From Diospyros lotus (taxonomy: Eukaryota > Streptophyta > Magnoliopsida > Ericales > Ebenaceae), in assembly GCF_014633365.1 (NCBI RefSeq), contig NC_068342.1, positions 3,582,622-3,646,621 of the forward strand: a stretch of DNA of 64,000 nt. Reading direction: 5' to 3'. Position numbers and translations under genes: made by a program. The notes below the pieces were generated by a model. The model ran no database searches. It was not told the origin of the DNA and saw only the letters and a program-made list of their open reading frames with translations. Positions 1 to 10,164 of the stretch are shown in pieces (positions within the stretch are counted from its first letter, which is position 1; the number at the start of each line of letters is the position of its first letter).

Positions 1-640
1 CCTTTGCCACGAGGTCTCGTCGCAAGGCTTTTTGCTTCGTCGCTAGGTTCGCCGCAAGGATTTGACCCTGTCGATGCTCAAAAAATGGGTTAGAAGGCTC
101 GCGGGAATCTTCTCCCACGAAGACCTTCCGATGCCAAAGTCAGTCCCGAATCCCAATGATTATTCACGAAAATAGTAAAAGTGCATTCAAAGTGTTTGGA
201 TTTTTCTGAAAAAATGGAAGCCCTCGTTAATGCCTTGTAGTTGGGTATTTATAGGGCACGATTCTCAATGGTGGCTATCAACACGTGGCAGCTACTGAAT
301 GGATCAAAGGCAAAAAAAATGGGGAGGTTGTTCCGACGCCACCGCGAGGCAGTTGGGCCTCGCGGCAAAGACTACCGCGAGGCACCTCGCGACATGCAGC
401 CGCGAGCCTCGAGGCATAAGTCCGCGAGACAGCTCACGGCAAGCAATCGTGAGCTTGCTTCTCGCGGCTGCGAGCAGTTGCAAGGCTGCCAGTTGGCGGC
501 AATTTTTACCGCTAGCCTCTTCACTTTTTTCAATTTTTTATTATTAGTTTTTTCTTTTTTGACTTATTTTTCCATGGCACAACAATTGCCCCTCACTCTT
601 CTGTTTTGTCTTTAGAAAAAATTGAAGAGTAAAAATATTA
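1..640 (-). repeat. LTR-like fragment cut by window start
   Basis: This stretch looks like the U3-R-U5 part of a plant Ty3-type LTR read on the minus strand. A TATAAATA box lies on the minus strand at about 245-252. Downstream of it (lower coordinates) comes a segment reading GACTTTGGCATCGGAAGGTC, which resembles the leader of several plant Ty3 LTRs known to me. The part at 340-500 is rich in CGCGAGGC-type motifs. No gene is seen; short open frames here show no recognisable domain. Its relation to the minus-strand LTR that starts at 5656 is unclear; both could belong to one element whose far end lies outside the window. Confidence 0.4.
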
Positions 641-1400
641 GCCAAGGAGTCGGGTCTAGCACCTTGACTCAACCAAGTGTTCCAGAATGCCCAAAAGATC
701 TTACTTCAACCAGGGGCTGAAGTACCAAATTATTTCTGGGTAACCATGCCCTTGATAGATAGACTCCACTGCGAAATTCTTACTGGTTGTCCGAGCTTGC
801 CGAGAGGTCTAGTTGTCGGATCAGCCAAGGAGTCGGGTCTTGCTTGGAAGCATAGGACCGGACTCAGTCAAGGGATCCCGACAAGCCTACGGGCACAGTC
901 TCCGAAGCGTCCAGTGATCCCATGATGGATCATAGCACTCTGGCTATTGTGTTCTTCACGTCCATCTTTCAGGGTTAGCCCACTTCAGGGAATCTGGGTT
1001 TGGCCAATGGTTCGGCGCGGGATTCCTGCCAGACATCCAAGTTTGTCGGGAGACCTAGGCGCCAGATCTACCAAGGAGTTGGGTCTAGCAAAAAAGGCAT
1101 AGTACCGAACTCGAACGAAGGATCTGGGTGAGTCTGCGGACATAGGCATCGGATGTTCTGGTGATCCCAGGCTAACTCATGGTCATGGGCACCAGATTGC
1201 AACTGGGAGACTCAACTCCGATACGCGGGATCATGGCAGAACTTGTCATAGGGTTGCTATCTCTTCATGCCTTCCTTGGGCCAATCTACCTCAAGGGATC
1301 TGGGTTTGGCCAGTGGTTCTGCGCGGGGATTCCTGCTAGACATCTAAGTTTGCCGCGAAACCTAGACGCCAAATCAACCAAGGAGTCGGGTCTAGCCAAA
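640..1400. repeat. Diverged tandem repeat, period about 305 bp
   Basis: The phrase CCAAGGAGTCGGGTCTAGC or a close variant recurs near 640, 823, 1070 and 1378. The longest unit match is 978-1090 against 1292-1400, where the sentence starting GGGATCTGGGTTTGGCCA is nearly repeated. The block is probably internal to the LTR-type element on the minus strand. No coding content is recognised. Confidence 0.7.
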
Positions 1401-1429
1401 AAGAGGCAAAAGTTGCATAACACAATCCT

Positions 1430-1802
1430 AACTTAAAAGAGGCAACATCAATGCATATCTCCGACATCTCAGGAACAATCATTACCACTCCCCACACGGG
1501 AAGGTCAACATAAATGCTGGAACCCAACTCACCACAATCACATCAGAGATTACGTTCCCACTCAAAAGCATTCTGGAACACTACCCATGTCCAACACATA
1601 TGCCAATGCCATAACTACATGTAATGATGCATTACATAAAATAACATTTCAATGCACATATTCCAATGCACACGTAAATAAACATTTTAGATGAATCATC
1701 CACATGAAATCAACCATTCACGTGACAAAACCATTACATGAAACAAAATCAAATATAGGGTCAAACCACCTGCAATAAACTAAGTTTTAGACAGAACACT
1801 CA
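1430..1802 (-). repeat. Ty3-type LTR, distal part (interrupted)
   Basis: Read on the minus strand, this segment matches the 3' half of the solo LTR at 1803-4084. For example, AATGCTTTTGAGTGGGAACG here matches AATGCTTTTGAGTAGGAGCG at about 3371. It is the continuation of the minus-strand LTR at 4085-5656, from which it was separated by the solo LTR insertion. The five bases at 1798-1802 (ACTCA) are the left copy of the target duplication. Confidence 0.65.
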
Positions 1803-4084
1803 TATAATACCTCGTATTGGCATAAGGTTGCCACGTAATTTCGAGGAGCTTGGGATATCGAAAAATGGGTTTGATAGTAAAATAAATCGTCGAATCAGCT
1901 GTAGGGAATGTCCCGAGGCTGAGATTTCAAAGGAAAATGATATGTCATTGCTAAGCATCCCAAGATAGGATTTTTAGTATAAAAAAAAATCGGATCAGAG
2001 TTAATTTTCGATACAACTTCAGTTCGGGCTGAAAACTGAATTGTTGTTAGGGAGCGTCTTGGAATTTAGATGTTTAAAATAAATGATATATTATTAACGA
2101 GCATCCCAAGAATGTCTGGTACAGATTATAGTTATTTTTAATAAAAGATATTATAGTTTATCATATTAAAAAAAATGGAATTTGCAACGTGAGGCATGGC
2201 ACCTTCCACCGTCGCCATCAAATCAGCCACTAGGGCATGGCCGAGCCTGGAATGGACTTGGGGGTTTGATTAGGATCAGATATGGGTCGAGATCGACCAA
2301 GCATGGCCGTGATTGGACAGAAAATGGTGAGGCATGGCTGCGATCGCCGAATTTTTTGGGGAAGAACGATTCGTATGAAATCATCATGATTTGAGGCCAT
2401 TAAATGGTTGTAAGGATGATAGAGGCGTCGATTTGACCAGGTATGGCTTGATTGGGCTTCGAAAATAGGTATAAATAGAGGTTCGAATGTGGCCGAATGC
2501 ATCAAAAATTTTACTTCGAATTTCTCACGTTTGGGAGCAAATCAGAGGTCTAGGATAAGGGGCTTTTATTCCCTATGTATTGAGGATCAATTCTGGAGAA
2601 TTTCGTGAAGTTTCATTAGGGTTTAAAGGTGTTTTGAAGCTCACCAGAAAACGCAAAGCTTTGCCGGAGCCGGATTGTAAATCGACCATTCGGGCTATTT
2701 TCGACAAGTTTTTTAGCTATATGAGGGTGCCATTGTGATCGTCTTAAGGAGCGCTTCAAGGTGGTGTTGTCGAATTAGCCATCGGAGCAAGTCGCTGGAG
2801 AAGATGACCGGAGGGTATCGTTGAGGCTCGAAGTTGAACTATAGAGCGCCTAGCATGAGAATCGAGGTCGGGCATGCATTTTGAAGAATCTTAAACTTAG
2901 CCCCAATGTGAGTGGTTCTACCAGAAAAACTTATTTGTGGCATGTGAATGGTTTACTGTGAGTTGTTCAATCCAATTCTTGTGCATATTCTTGTTACTTT
3001 GATCACTTTTGATTTATCGTGAGCGGTTGGTTTCGTGCGATGGTTCGTCCAAACGATTATTTACACATGTATTGAATTTCATGTGGGTTGTTAACCTGTG
3101 ATGTGGCTCTTGAGTGACAGCACTCGGGATGCGTGCCGAGGATTAATGCTATGTGGTCCACTTGGGACGGGACTGAGACGGACTTCACCCTACGGTACTG
3201 AAGTGGCGGGGCTAAGAGTGGACACCACCTCGGTTGTTGGCTCAAGTGACGGGGCTGAGAGTGGACACCACCCTAGGTTCCTTTGAGCAATAGCATTAAT
3301 ACCGAGGTGTCGTTGATTCCGAGGATAGTGCTGATATGATACTCTTGGGGCTAGGGTCGCGTTGGGTTTTGGAATGCTTTTGAGTAGGAGCGTAATGCCT
3401 AACAATGATAATGGGGTGATTCTCTGGTTCATATGTCGAGGTTGTCCCTCTTAAACAGGATTGTGTTTGCCAATGAGTCGATGTGGTCATGTCGCCTTTA
3501 GAGAGATTGCATTTTCCCCGGTTAGGGCTAAGTGTTATGTGGGATTCACTTATGCTGGGGCATGTCAGGATTTGTCGATTTTATACATGATTTTGCATAT
3601 ATTCGTGAAAATGTTTTTGAATTCTCACTTAGATGATTCAGCATCTAATTTGGACTATGTCCCTGGAATATTCAAACGTTTCAAGTGAGAGCAGTGGCGT
3701 CAAATGAAAGGATGTCGTCAAGATGTAGCTGTTATATTTAGTTTTTGTAGGTCTTTATCTATGATTACGATGTTCAAAGATTATGTACTATTTTGATATT
3801 TTCATATGAAATATCGATTTGGTTATTTAACTGTAAAAGGAATTTATCGGTTATATACCATTGAGGTTTCGATCTCTGCTTCCACTGATGTGATTGTTAA
3901 TACCTGTCTTAGTCTGTTAATTTTTAAATTTTGATATGCTAAGAAGGTATAATCGGGATTGTCGGAAAATGATTATGATGAGGGTATGTATATCGAGAAA
4001 CTTATGTTGTGTGTATGATGTTGAAAAAAAAAATATTTCCAAAATCTCGAGGTAATGCGCGTTCTGGGAAAATGAGGCGTTACA
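1803..4084 (+). mobile_element. Solo LTR of a Ty3-type retrotransposon
   Basis: A 2282-bp LTR begins TATAATACC (a decayed TGTAATA) and ends GCGTTACA. It is flanked by perfect 5-bp target duplications ACTCA at 1798-1802 and 4085-4089, so the insertion ends are well supported. No gag or pol lies inside. The internal TATAAATA at 2470-2477 followed by a long leader fits an LTR promoter, and a small internal duplication (GGGGCTAAGAGTGGACACCA type) sits at 3204-3277. The sequence is similar along most of its length to the reverse complement of the flanking LTR, so it inserted into a member of its own family in opposite orientation. A solo LTR is normally produced by recombination between the two LTRs of a full element. 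Confidence 0.82.
2470..2477 (+). promoter_or_regulatory. TATA box of solo LTR
   Basis: TATAAATA lies about 670 bp into the LTR. The same box, in the same sequence context, occurs in the opposing LTR at 4817-4824 on the minus strand. The conservation between the two copies supports a U3 promoter. Confidence 0.5.
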
Positions 4085-5656
4085 ACTCACAAGTCAAACA
4101 ATTTGTATAAAACAAGCCAAGTTTTGATAATAAAACCACTCACCCTGAACGCACTCAAAATACATCGATTCTCGTGCACAATCTCCATTTTCGTGCCAGG
4201 TCTCAGATAATCGTACTATTACTCATCCTTGAGCCCCAACGATCCCTAGACATCATATTCATTCAAAAGAATGTCAACATCTATTTTTTCATAATTTCTC
4301 CTCATTTTCTTCTAAAAAATTCTAAAATAAATACCTCATCAAGATTTTTTTCAAATTTTTCTCCACCATAATTCATAAAATATTTTTCTAAAAATATTTA
4401 AAAAATTCTAAAAAATACCTTTTCCCCACATGACCTCACGCGCTTGTTCGTGAAGACCCGTGCGTGCACTACACATGCCTATTATCTTCTCAAAAGAGCC
4501 TCTCTTATTAGCGACGACTGGAATTTTTCCTGACCACACCACCTGGTAAATCTCTTCAAGTTGGTCACGATGATACCCTTATTCGCCCGAAAAACCCACT
4601 AGAAGGCCCTCGATCGATTGTTTAAAGCCTCTACTCCGGTGATAGCTGCAACTTTTGGCCAAGCTTCGAACTTTACTTAAACAAACTGCAAATTCTCCAG
4701 AAATGATTCTCACTTACTCAAGAACAAAATCCCCTTATCCAAGAACTCTGAATCACTCTCAAACACAAGCAATTTGAAGTTTAATTTTTGCATTTTTGGT
4801 CAAACCCTCAAAGCCCTATTTATACTCGATTTTGAGCCAAAACGAGCCATTCCTTGTCAAATCCAAACCTCTATCATCATCACAACCATTTAATGGCCTT
4901 GAAAATCTATCTCAATTTTTCGGTCAACGTACAACCACCATACCTCGCCATATTTCGTCTAATCATGGTCATTCCTCAACCCATACCCATCTCCAATTGA
5001 TCAACCATGCTTTGGGGCCCATTATGGACCCTAGGATGTCCCTCTCGACAATGACAGGTGGCTGGTTGGCTGTTGCAGTGGTGGTCGACGATGGCAGTGG
5101 CTGGTCTTTTGAGAATTTCAATTTGATCCGCTATTATTTTTCAAATTTTATTTTGACCCTTATTTAAAACCCTTGAGTTTTTTAACTATTCCATTAAGAC
5201 CCATAAGTTCTAAACCCTTCATTTCACCCTCGACTATTCAGAAAAAAATATCTTTTCAACCTCCTTCAGGCAAGATTAAAAAATTACACTTAGGCCCAAA
5301 TGTCTGTTTTGATCGCAAATCCCTTTATTTCATCCCAAAACCACTTAAGAGTTGTTCTATCCACAAAATTAGAGTCTCATCAGGGTTCCGTGGATTTTTC
5401 GGAAGCCCATTACCATCATTTAGTTTTTTAGACTATGATTTAGCTATATCGGGAACTGTCTTTTTTCCGATTGTTTTCACTTTCATAAATCTTGCCTTGA
5501 GATGCTCGTCAATGACATACCATTTTTTTTAGACATCTAAGTTCCAAGCCTTCTTTGCTATTTATTTAACAACTTATTTTACTATCAGCCCAATTTTTCG
5601 ACATTCCAAACTCATTTAAATTGCATGATAAGCTCATGCCAACATGGGATATTACA
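4085..5656 (-). mobile_element. Ty3-type LTR, proximal part
   Basis: On the minus strand this begins TGTAATATCCCATG at 5656 and runs to the solo LTR insertion point at 4085, continuing at 1802 and below. It aligns with the first half of the solo LTR, including the segments around TATAAATAG and GATAAGGGG. A TATA box is at 4817-4824. The 5' end directly abuts a copia RNase H remnant at 5657, so this element probably inserted into the copia element. The expected target duplication (CTATA at 5657-5661) has no partner in view, so the other end is lost or outside the window. Open frames here have no recognisable protein. Confidence 0.7.
4817..4824 (-). promoter_or_regulatory. TATA box of minus-strand LTR
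   Basis: TATAAATA on the minus strand is the counterpart of the box at 2470-2477 in the solo LTR. Confidence 0.45.
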
Positions 5657-6060
5657 CTATATAGCTCGGAGGAACTGCATTTACGTGGTTGTCAAAAAAG
5701 CAATCCATTGTCGCACTATCAACATGAGAGCCTGAGTGTATTGCAGTTGCATCATGTGTCTGTCATGCAGTTTGGTTATAAAGATTGTTGAAGGAGCTAA
5801 AATCGGAACAAGCCAATCCAGCGAGATTGTATTTGAATAACAAGTCAGCCATTGCTTTAGTAAAAAGTCCAGCTTATCATGAATGGCCAAAGCATATTAA
5901 CACTTGATTTCATTGTATATGAGAACAAGTCAAGGGAGATCGAGCTGGTACATGTGAAGACCGTTGAACATGTAGTAGATATTTTGATGAAGTCATTGAA
6001 ACCCGAAGCATTCAAGCATCTTTGAAACAAGTTTGAAGTGACTGATTGAAGCTAGCCTCA
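5657..6060 (+). pseudogene. Ty1/copia RNase H C-terminal remnant
   Basis: Translating the plus strand in shifting frames gives the end of a copia polyprotein. A motif like GTAFTWLSKKQSIVAL sits at about 5670-5715. It is followed by a CNNQSAIAL-like stretch (about 5835-5865), a KHINT-FH-like stretch (about 5890-5915) and ELVHVKTVEHVVDILMKSL at about 5945-6000. Frameshifts and stops break it, so it is not functional. The upstream part was lost where the Ty3 LTR begins. A long G run and then an LTR-like start follow, as expected for the end of pol, the polypurine tract and the 3' LTR. Confidence 0.75.
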
Positions 6061-6087
6061 AGATATTGAAGATGCAAGTTTAAGTGT

Positions 6088-6106
6088 GGGGGGGGGGGGG
6101 GGGGGG
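6088..6106 (+). repeat. 19-base poly-G at the copia polypurine tract
   Basis: The run stands directly before AGAATGATGG, the likely start of the copia 3' LTR, where a polypurine tract is expected. An ordinary tract would be short, so this one has expanded by slippage or is an assembly artefact. Confidence 0.6.
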
Positions 6107-6110
6107 AGAA

Positions 6111-6225
6111 TGATGGAAATTGAACTTACATGAGAAACGAGGCTCTCTTCTCGGGGAGGACTTGTCTTGGAAAAATGTTGTGAAATTTTTAATATTTTTC
6201 GTTGCCTATAAAAGGCTGTGTGATA
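6111..6225 (+). repeat. Copia 3' LTR, left part, with TATA box
   Basis: The LTR probably begins TGATGGAAATTG just after the polypurine tract. A box TATAAAAGG at 6207-6215 fits the U3-R boundary. The hAT element interrupts the LTR right after GTGTGATA (6218-6225), and the LTR resumes at 9440-9447 with the duplicated octamer. Its right end beyond about 9600 cannot be fixed by eye. Confidence 0.6.
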
Positions 6226-6238
6226 TAGACATGGCCAC

Positions 6239-6419
6239 GGTTCATGAACCGCCGGTTCCGGTTCAAGAAATCTTTGAACCTGAACCGAACCGCCCAAGGG
6301 CGGTTTGGGACGGTTCGGTTCCGGTTCCGGTTCGTGCCGGTTCGGTCAACGGTTTGGACCGGTTCGGTCAACGGTTTGAGCCGGTTCGGTCAACGGTTCC
6401 GGTTCCGATTCAAACCGAA
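6239..6419. repeat. Left subterminal GGTTC array of hAT
   Basis: A dense run of GGTTCCGGTTC, GGTTCGGTCAACGG and related motifs lies just inside the left terminal inverted repeat. hAT transposases are known to bind short subterminal repeats. The arrays create spurious reading frames rich in Glu-Pro and Arg-Phe in every frame. Confidence 0.75.
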
Positions 6420-6778
6420 TTTTTTTAATTTTTTTTAAATATTGTTGTATTCAATTTTGGTCCTTGTTCCGTTGTTCGGTTCGGTTTGGTTTCGATTTTT
6501 AATTGTTAAATGTAATTGTAAATATAAATATTCTCAACCATATTTTTAATAAAAAAACACTACTAAAAATTGAAGAAATATAAGTAATAATTTCATTAAA
6601 AATAATTAAAACAACTAAACAAGTATGTAATATAAGTAATTAATTTTTACAAATGTGAAAAATAAAAAATAAAAAATAGAATTAGACTTAATTTCATTAA
6701 AAAATAATTACAACAAAAATGTAATACAAGTAATTAATTTTTATAAATGTGAAAAAAAATAAAATATGGACTTGGATC

Positions 6779-8803
6779 CTACGCATCTTCATTGGAGTCG
6801 GAAGTCGCCGTTGTTGAACCATCATTAACCCATTCGTCAGATGATGATGAATGGATAAGTTCTTCTTGACGTCGCATGTTAGCTCTTTCCCAATCATCGA
6901 GGCAAACTTGAGCTTCCAATGATTCTGGAGCCAATCTTGATCTTCTTTCGTCCAAAATGTTGCCTCCACTACTGAATGTTTGTTCAACGGCTACAGTTGA
7001 AGCTGGAACTGCAAGAAGTTGACTTGCAATAATTGCAAGAGTTGGAAATGTCTCCTTGTGCCTTTTCCACCACTCCAAAATTTCAAAATTTAAACCTGTA
7101 TCATCACCAAACTCAAAAACTGTGGTTAGATAAGTTTCGAGCTCCGAATGTGAGCTCGATCTAGGTTTTTTCCTCCTTTGATCTAAAAATTTATGACCCC
7201 ATTTCATTGGTTGGGAGGAAGAGGAATGCGGAGCCATGGATGGAAATGATTCTTCACTACTAGGAGCAATAACATATGCTTCATATAATTGATTGCATAA
7301 AGTTCTAACCTTAGAAATTATAATATTCACATCAATTTCTTCATTATTTTCTAATCCTAATAACGAATAATAGTTAGACAAACACTCAATTAAACCATCA
7401 AATTTACACCTAGGATCAAATACCATAGTAACAAGAAAAATTTCAGGAATAAATTGATAATAACGTAACCATTTTTCTCTCATTTCTAAAACAGCATGAC
7501 AAATTTCTTCAACATTAATTCCTTCCATTAATACACCGGCCACATTCATTGCTTCTATTAAAAATTGATGTGAAGTTGGTTTATAAACACTACTAAGTGT
7601 ATGAGTAGCATCATTAAAAATTCGTAAAATATTCAAAATTGAACTACAAACATTCCACATAGTTGGAAAAATAGGATATTGTGGAATATAATTTGCTGCA
7701 AAAGAACACAATAAATCTTTATATTCAAAAGATTGATTAAGTAATTTAAAAGTTGAGTTCCAACGAGTAGGGACATCTTTTGAAAAACGTTTTGGGGTTT
7801 GACCATTGGAGGTGCAAAAATGTGCCCATGCTTTTGCAGTTCGAGGGTGTACCCAAATATAAGAAATAACATTTCTAATTGGATCTAAATAAGAATTAAG
7901 TGACTTAATACCATCTTGAACACATAAATTTAAAACATGACATGCACATCTAACATGAAAAAATCTTCCACCAAAATTTGGTTGGCAAATTCTTTTCAAT
8001 TCATTAATAGAAGCAGTATTAGCCGATGCATTATCAAAAGAAATTGAAAAAATTCTATTAACTAATCTATATTCTTGTAAAATTTGTTGAATTAATCTAC
8101 AAATATTTTCAGCATTATGACTTTCATCAAAACATCGATACGCAAGAATTCTTTTTTGTAAAACATAATTTTCATCAACCCAATGACAAGTAATACCCAT
8201 ATATGAATGAGTTTGCCAATGATCACTCCAAATATCACTACAAATAGAAACATTAATATTATTGTTTTGAAAATATGTTATCAATTCAATTTTTGAGTTT
8301 TTAAACAATTTTAACAAATTCATTTTCAAAGTATTTCTAGGAATTGATTTAAAACTAGGATTAACAAAGTTTTGACAAAATCGAGTAAAACCTAATTTTT
8401 CACCAAAACTAAAAGATAAATGATCAATTGCTACCATTTCAGCTAAACCAGACCTACAATTAGCTTCATTATAATGAAATAATTGAGGAGAGTTTGAAGA
8501 GGTAGCAAACCCGGATATTTGTGTTTGATCGCGGCTCAATCCAACCTTGAGCGGGTGCTTTGTTTGCAAATGTCGGACGAAAGTACCATATCCACCTCCT
8601 TGCTTGAATTTGTATACTTGATTACAATAATTACAAGATACATCAAATTTACCATCTCCTTTTGGTGTTTTCTTGAAATGAATATTAAAAATATCAGAAG
8701 TAGAAATTTTTCCACCTCCCTTTTGTTGAGTTTCACTCTCTTGTGTTTGAAAATTTTGAGCTTCAAACTCAACATTTTCAACATTTCTACCTTCACTTGC
8801 CAT
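6779..8803 (-). CDS. hAT transposase with BED zinc finger
   Basis: The frame encodes 674 aa from the ATG at 8803; the open frame extends further upstream only through low-complexity subterminal repeats, so this start (MASEGRNVEN) is preferred. A BED zinc finger spans about residues 40-85 with C57, C60, H78 and H83. The RNase H-like catalytic core shows ICSDIWSDHW (first acidic residue) and ISFDNASANT (second), plus the ACHVLNL motif. The C-terminal dimerisation region reads ASTVAVEQTFSSGG with the third acidic residue. Length and layout fit RICESLEEPER/DAYSLEEPER-like hAT transposases. It would bind the element's ends in the nucleus and catalyse cut-and-paste movement. No stop or frameshift is present, so activity is plausible; domestication is unlikely because the terminal repeats are intact. 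Confidence 0.92.
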   Translation of the reverse strand: MASEGRNVENVEFEAQNFQTQESETQQKGGGKISTSDIFNIHFKKTPKGDGKFDVSCNYCNQVYKFKQGGGYGTFVRHLQTKHPLKVGLSRDQTQISGFATSSNSPQLFHYNEANCRSGLAEMVAIDHLSFSFGEKLGFTRFCQNFVNPSFKSIPRNTLKMNLLKLFKNSKIELITYFQNNNINVSICSDIWSDHWQTHSYMGITCHWVDENYVLQKRILAYRCFDESHNAENICRLIQQILQEYRLVNRIFSISFDNASANTASINELKRICQPNFGGRFFHVRCACHVLNLCVQDGIKSLNSYLDPIRNVISYIWVHPRTAKAWAHFCTSNGQTPKRFSKDVPTRWNSTFKLLNQSFEYKDLLCSFAANYIPQYPIFPTMWNVCSSILNILRIFNDATHTLSSVYKPTSHQFLIEAMNVAGVLMEGINVEEICHAVLEMREKWLRYYQFIPEIFLVTMVFDPRCKFDGLIECLSNYYSLLGLENNEEIDVNIIISKVRTLCNQLYEAYVIAPSSEESFPSMAPHSSSSQPMKWGHKFLDQRRKKPRSSSHSELETYLTTVFEFGDDTGLNFEILEWWKRHKETFPTLAIIASQLLAVPASTVAVEQTFSSGGNILDERRSRLAPESLEAQVCLDDWERANMRRQEELIHSSSSDEWVNDGSTTATSDSNEDA

Positions 8804-8980
8804 TTTTTTGAAAAAAGTATGATAATAAAAAAATATAATAATGATAAAATAATATAGTAACAAGTAATAAATAATTAACAATATAATTGAATAAATTGAT
8901 AAATAACAAAATGAGAAGATTGAAGAAATTGAAATTAAAATATTAAATGAGAGACAAAATTGAGAGAATAATAGCTTGAG

Positions 8981-8982
<2 letters not shown>

Positions 8983-9012
<30 letters not shown>
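8983..9012. repeat. (GA)n microsatellite in transposase leader
   Basis: A pure GA tract of about 30 bases lies between the TATA-like box and the transposase ATG, so it would be in the 5' UTR. Confidence 0.8.
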
Positions 9013-9015
<3 letters not shown>

Positions 9016-9043
9016 TGTGAAAAATGAGTGGGGGAGGGAAGGG

Positions 9044-9051
9044 TATATATA
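9044..9051 (-). promoter_or_regulatory. TATA box for hAT transposase
   Basis: TATATATA on the minus strand lies about 240 bases upstream of the ATG at 8803. It is the only good TATA-like box in the non-repetitive part of the leader. Confidence 0.5.
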
Positions 9052-9110
9052 GATAGGAATTATAAAATTTAATAAAAAAAAAAAAAAGTTGGGGGGGTTC
9101 AACGGTCCAA

Positions 9111-9239
9111 TCCAAATTGGACCGTTGGGGGGGGGGGGGGAGGGGAGGGGGGTCCAACGGTCCAATTTGGACCGTTGGGGGGGGGGTGCACCGTGCGCGG
9201 CCGCAAGCGCACGGGGGGGTTGGGGGGGGGGGAGGGGGG
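9111..9239. repeat. Poly-G interrupted direct repeats in hAT
   Basis: Copies of a block reading GGTCCAA-type sequence plus ACCGTT and then 8-14 G residues occur at about 9100-9188, followed by further G runs to 9239. The block lies between the right subterminal array and the transposase leader. Confidence 0.65.
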
Positions 9240-9425
9240 CCGGTTCCGCGGAACCGGAACCGGCGGTTCTGGTTCCGCGGAACCGGCGATTCCGGTTCTC
9301 CGGAACCTTGAACCGGAACCGGACCGAATTTCGGCGGTTCGGTCCGGTTCCGGTTCCGGTTCGGCCGGTTCCGGGTCCGGTTCCGGCCGGTCCGGTTCCG
9401 GTTCGAACCGCCGGTCCGGTTCAAT
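9239..9425. repeat. Right subterminal GGTTC array of hAT
   Basis: Repeated CCGGTTCCGGTTC-type units lie just inside the right terminal repeat, mirroring the left array. They are the likely transposase-binding region. Confidence 0.75.
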
Positions 9426-9980
9426 TTTGGCCATGTCTAGTGTGATAGCTATTTTTTGGTGTTTTTGGACAACTCAAACAATACAAATTCTCTCTTAAAA
9501 AACACAGAAATGTCTGAGAGTGAAAGAGAGAACGGAATAACAACATACTCCAAGGGAACTAACTAATTAACGTCCCACCCTTTTCTGCAGCCATACCTGC
9601 TTAACCAATATTAAGGTCAAAATTTGGTCAAGAAATCATAAAAAAGTGGCGGCCGCCGCCAACTTGTAGAGACCAACTGGCATTGGATAATGCATCTTAA
9701 TTATGTATTATTCCCTGCCGACATCAGTACATGAACACAAGTTGAGCCATTTTCTTTGTATTTTCCTGTCTTGGAAAAATTCCATGTATCAGACAAATCC
9801 CCTTAGAAGTGATCAGAAAGTATAATTACCACAAGATTTGGTAGCCAGCTAATGATCTTTCATGCAAAAATCATTATTTAAGTGATCACTCGTCGTACAT
9901 TGTTTAGAACTATAAGAGCGGAGAGTTGACTATACCAGTTGGTTAACATGAAGCAAAACGACAAAGCTTAGATTTGGCAG

Positions 9981-10010
9981 TGACTGTGACTGTGACTGTG
10001 ACTGTGACTG
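9981..10010. repeat. (TGACTG)5 microsatellite
   Basis: Five perfect copies of the hexamer TGACTG occur 155 bp beyond the stop codon of the TLP18.3 gene. The remaining sequence from 9448 to 10164 holds the rest of the copia LTR and the probable 3' UTR of that gene; nothing else is recognised. Confidence 0.85.
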
Positions 10011-10164
10011 ATAAAAGCATTATCATATATTGAACAGAAAAGGGTCAAAATCCCGGCTTCTACTGTCAGACTGCAAATTTTCTCAATCAAACTCTTGTTC
10101 TTCATCAATTCATGGTCATTTGTACAGACTTACATAGATGTTTTTCTAGAATCATTAATTTTCT

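Larger units (their letters stand above)
6226..9439 (-). mobile_element. Complete hAT-superfamily DNA transposon
   Basis: The element is 3214 bp with 12-bp perfect terminal inverted repeats TAGACATGGCCA. It is flanked by identical 8-bp target duplications GTGTGATA at 6218-6225 and 9440-9447, the size typical of hAT. It encodes one uninterrupted transposase on the minus strand. Both ends carry arrays of GGTTC/CCGG motifs of about 190 bp in inverted relation. A (GA)n tract and a TATA-like box precede the transposase start. Perfect duplications and repeats together with an intact reading frame suggest a fairly recent insertion that may still be autonomous. It sits inside a copia LTR. Confidence 0.93.

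Noticed and set aside
2182..3688. Several short open frames in 2.2-3.7 kb
   Set aside because: They fall inside the solo LTR, differ in frame between the two LTR copies and show no conserved protein.
6120..6438. Short open frames rich in Glu-Pro and Arg-Phe at the hAT ends
   Set aside because: They arise in every phase from GGTTCCGG repeats and have no domain or plausible start context.
8804..9424. Upstream extension of the transposase frame to 881 aa
   Set aside because: The added 207 residues are Arg-Asn-Pro and Phe/Leu-rich translations of subterminal repeats and of AT-rich or GA-tract leader DNA. The BED finger and the family's usual length favour the ATG at 8803.
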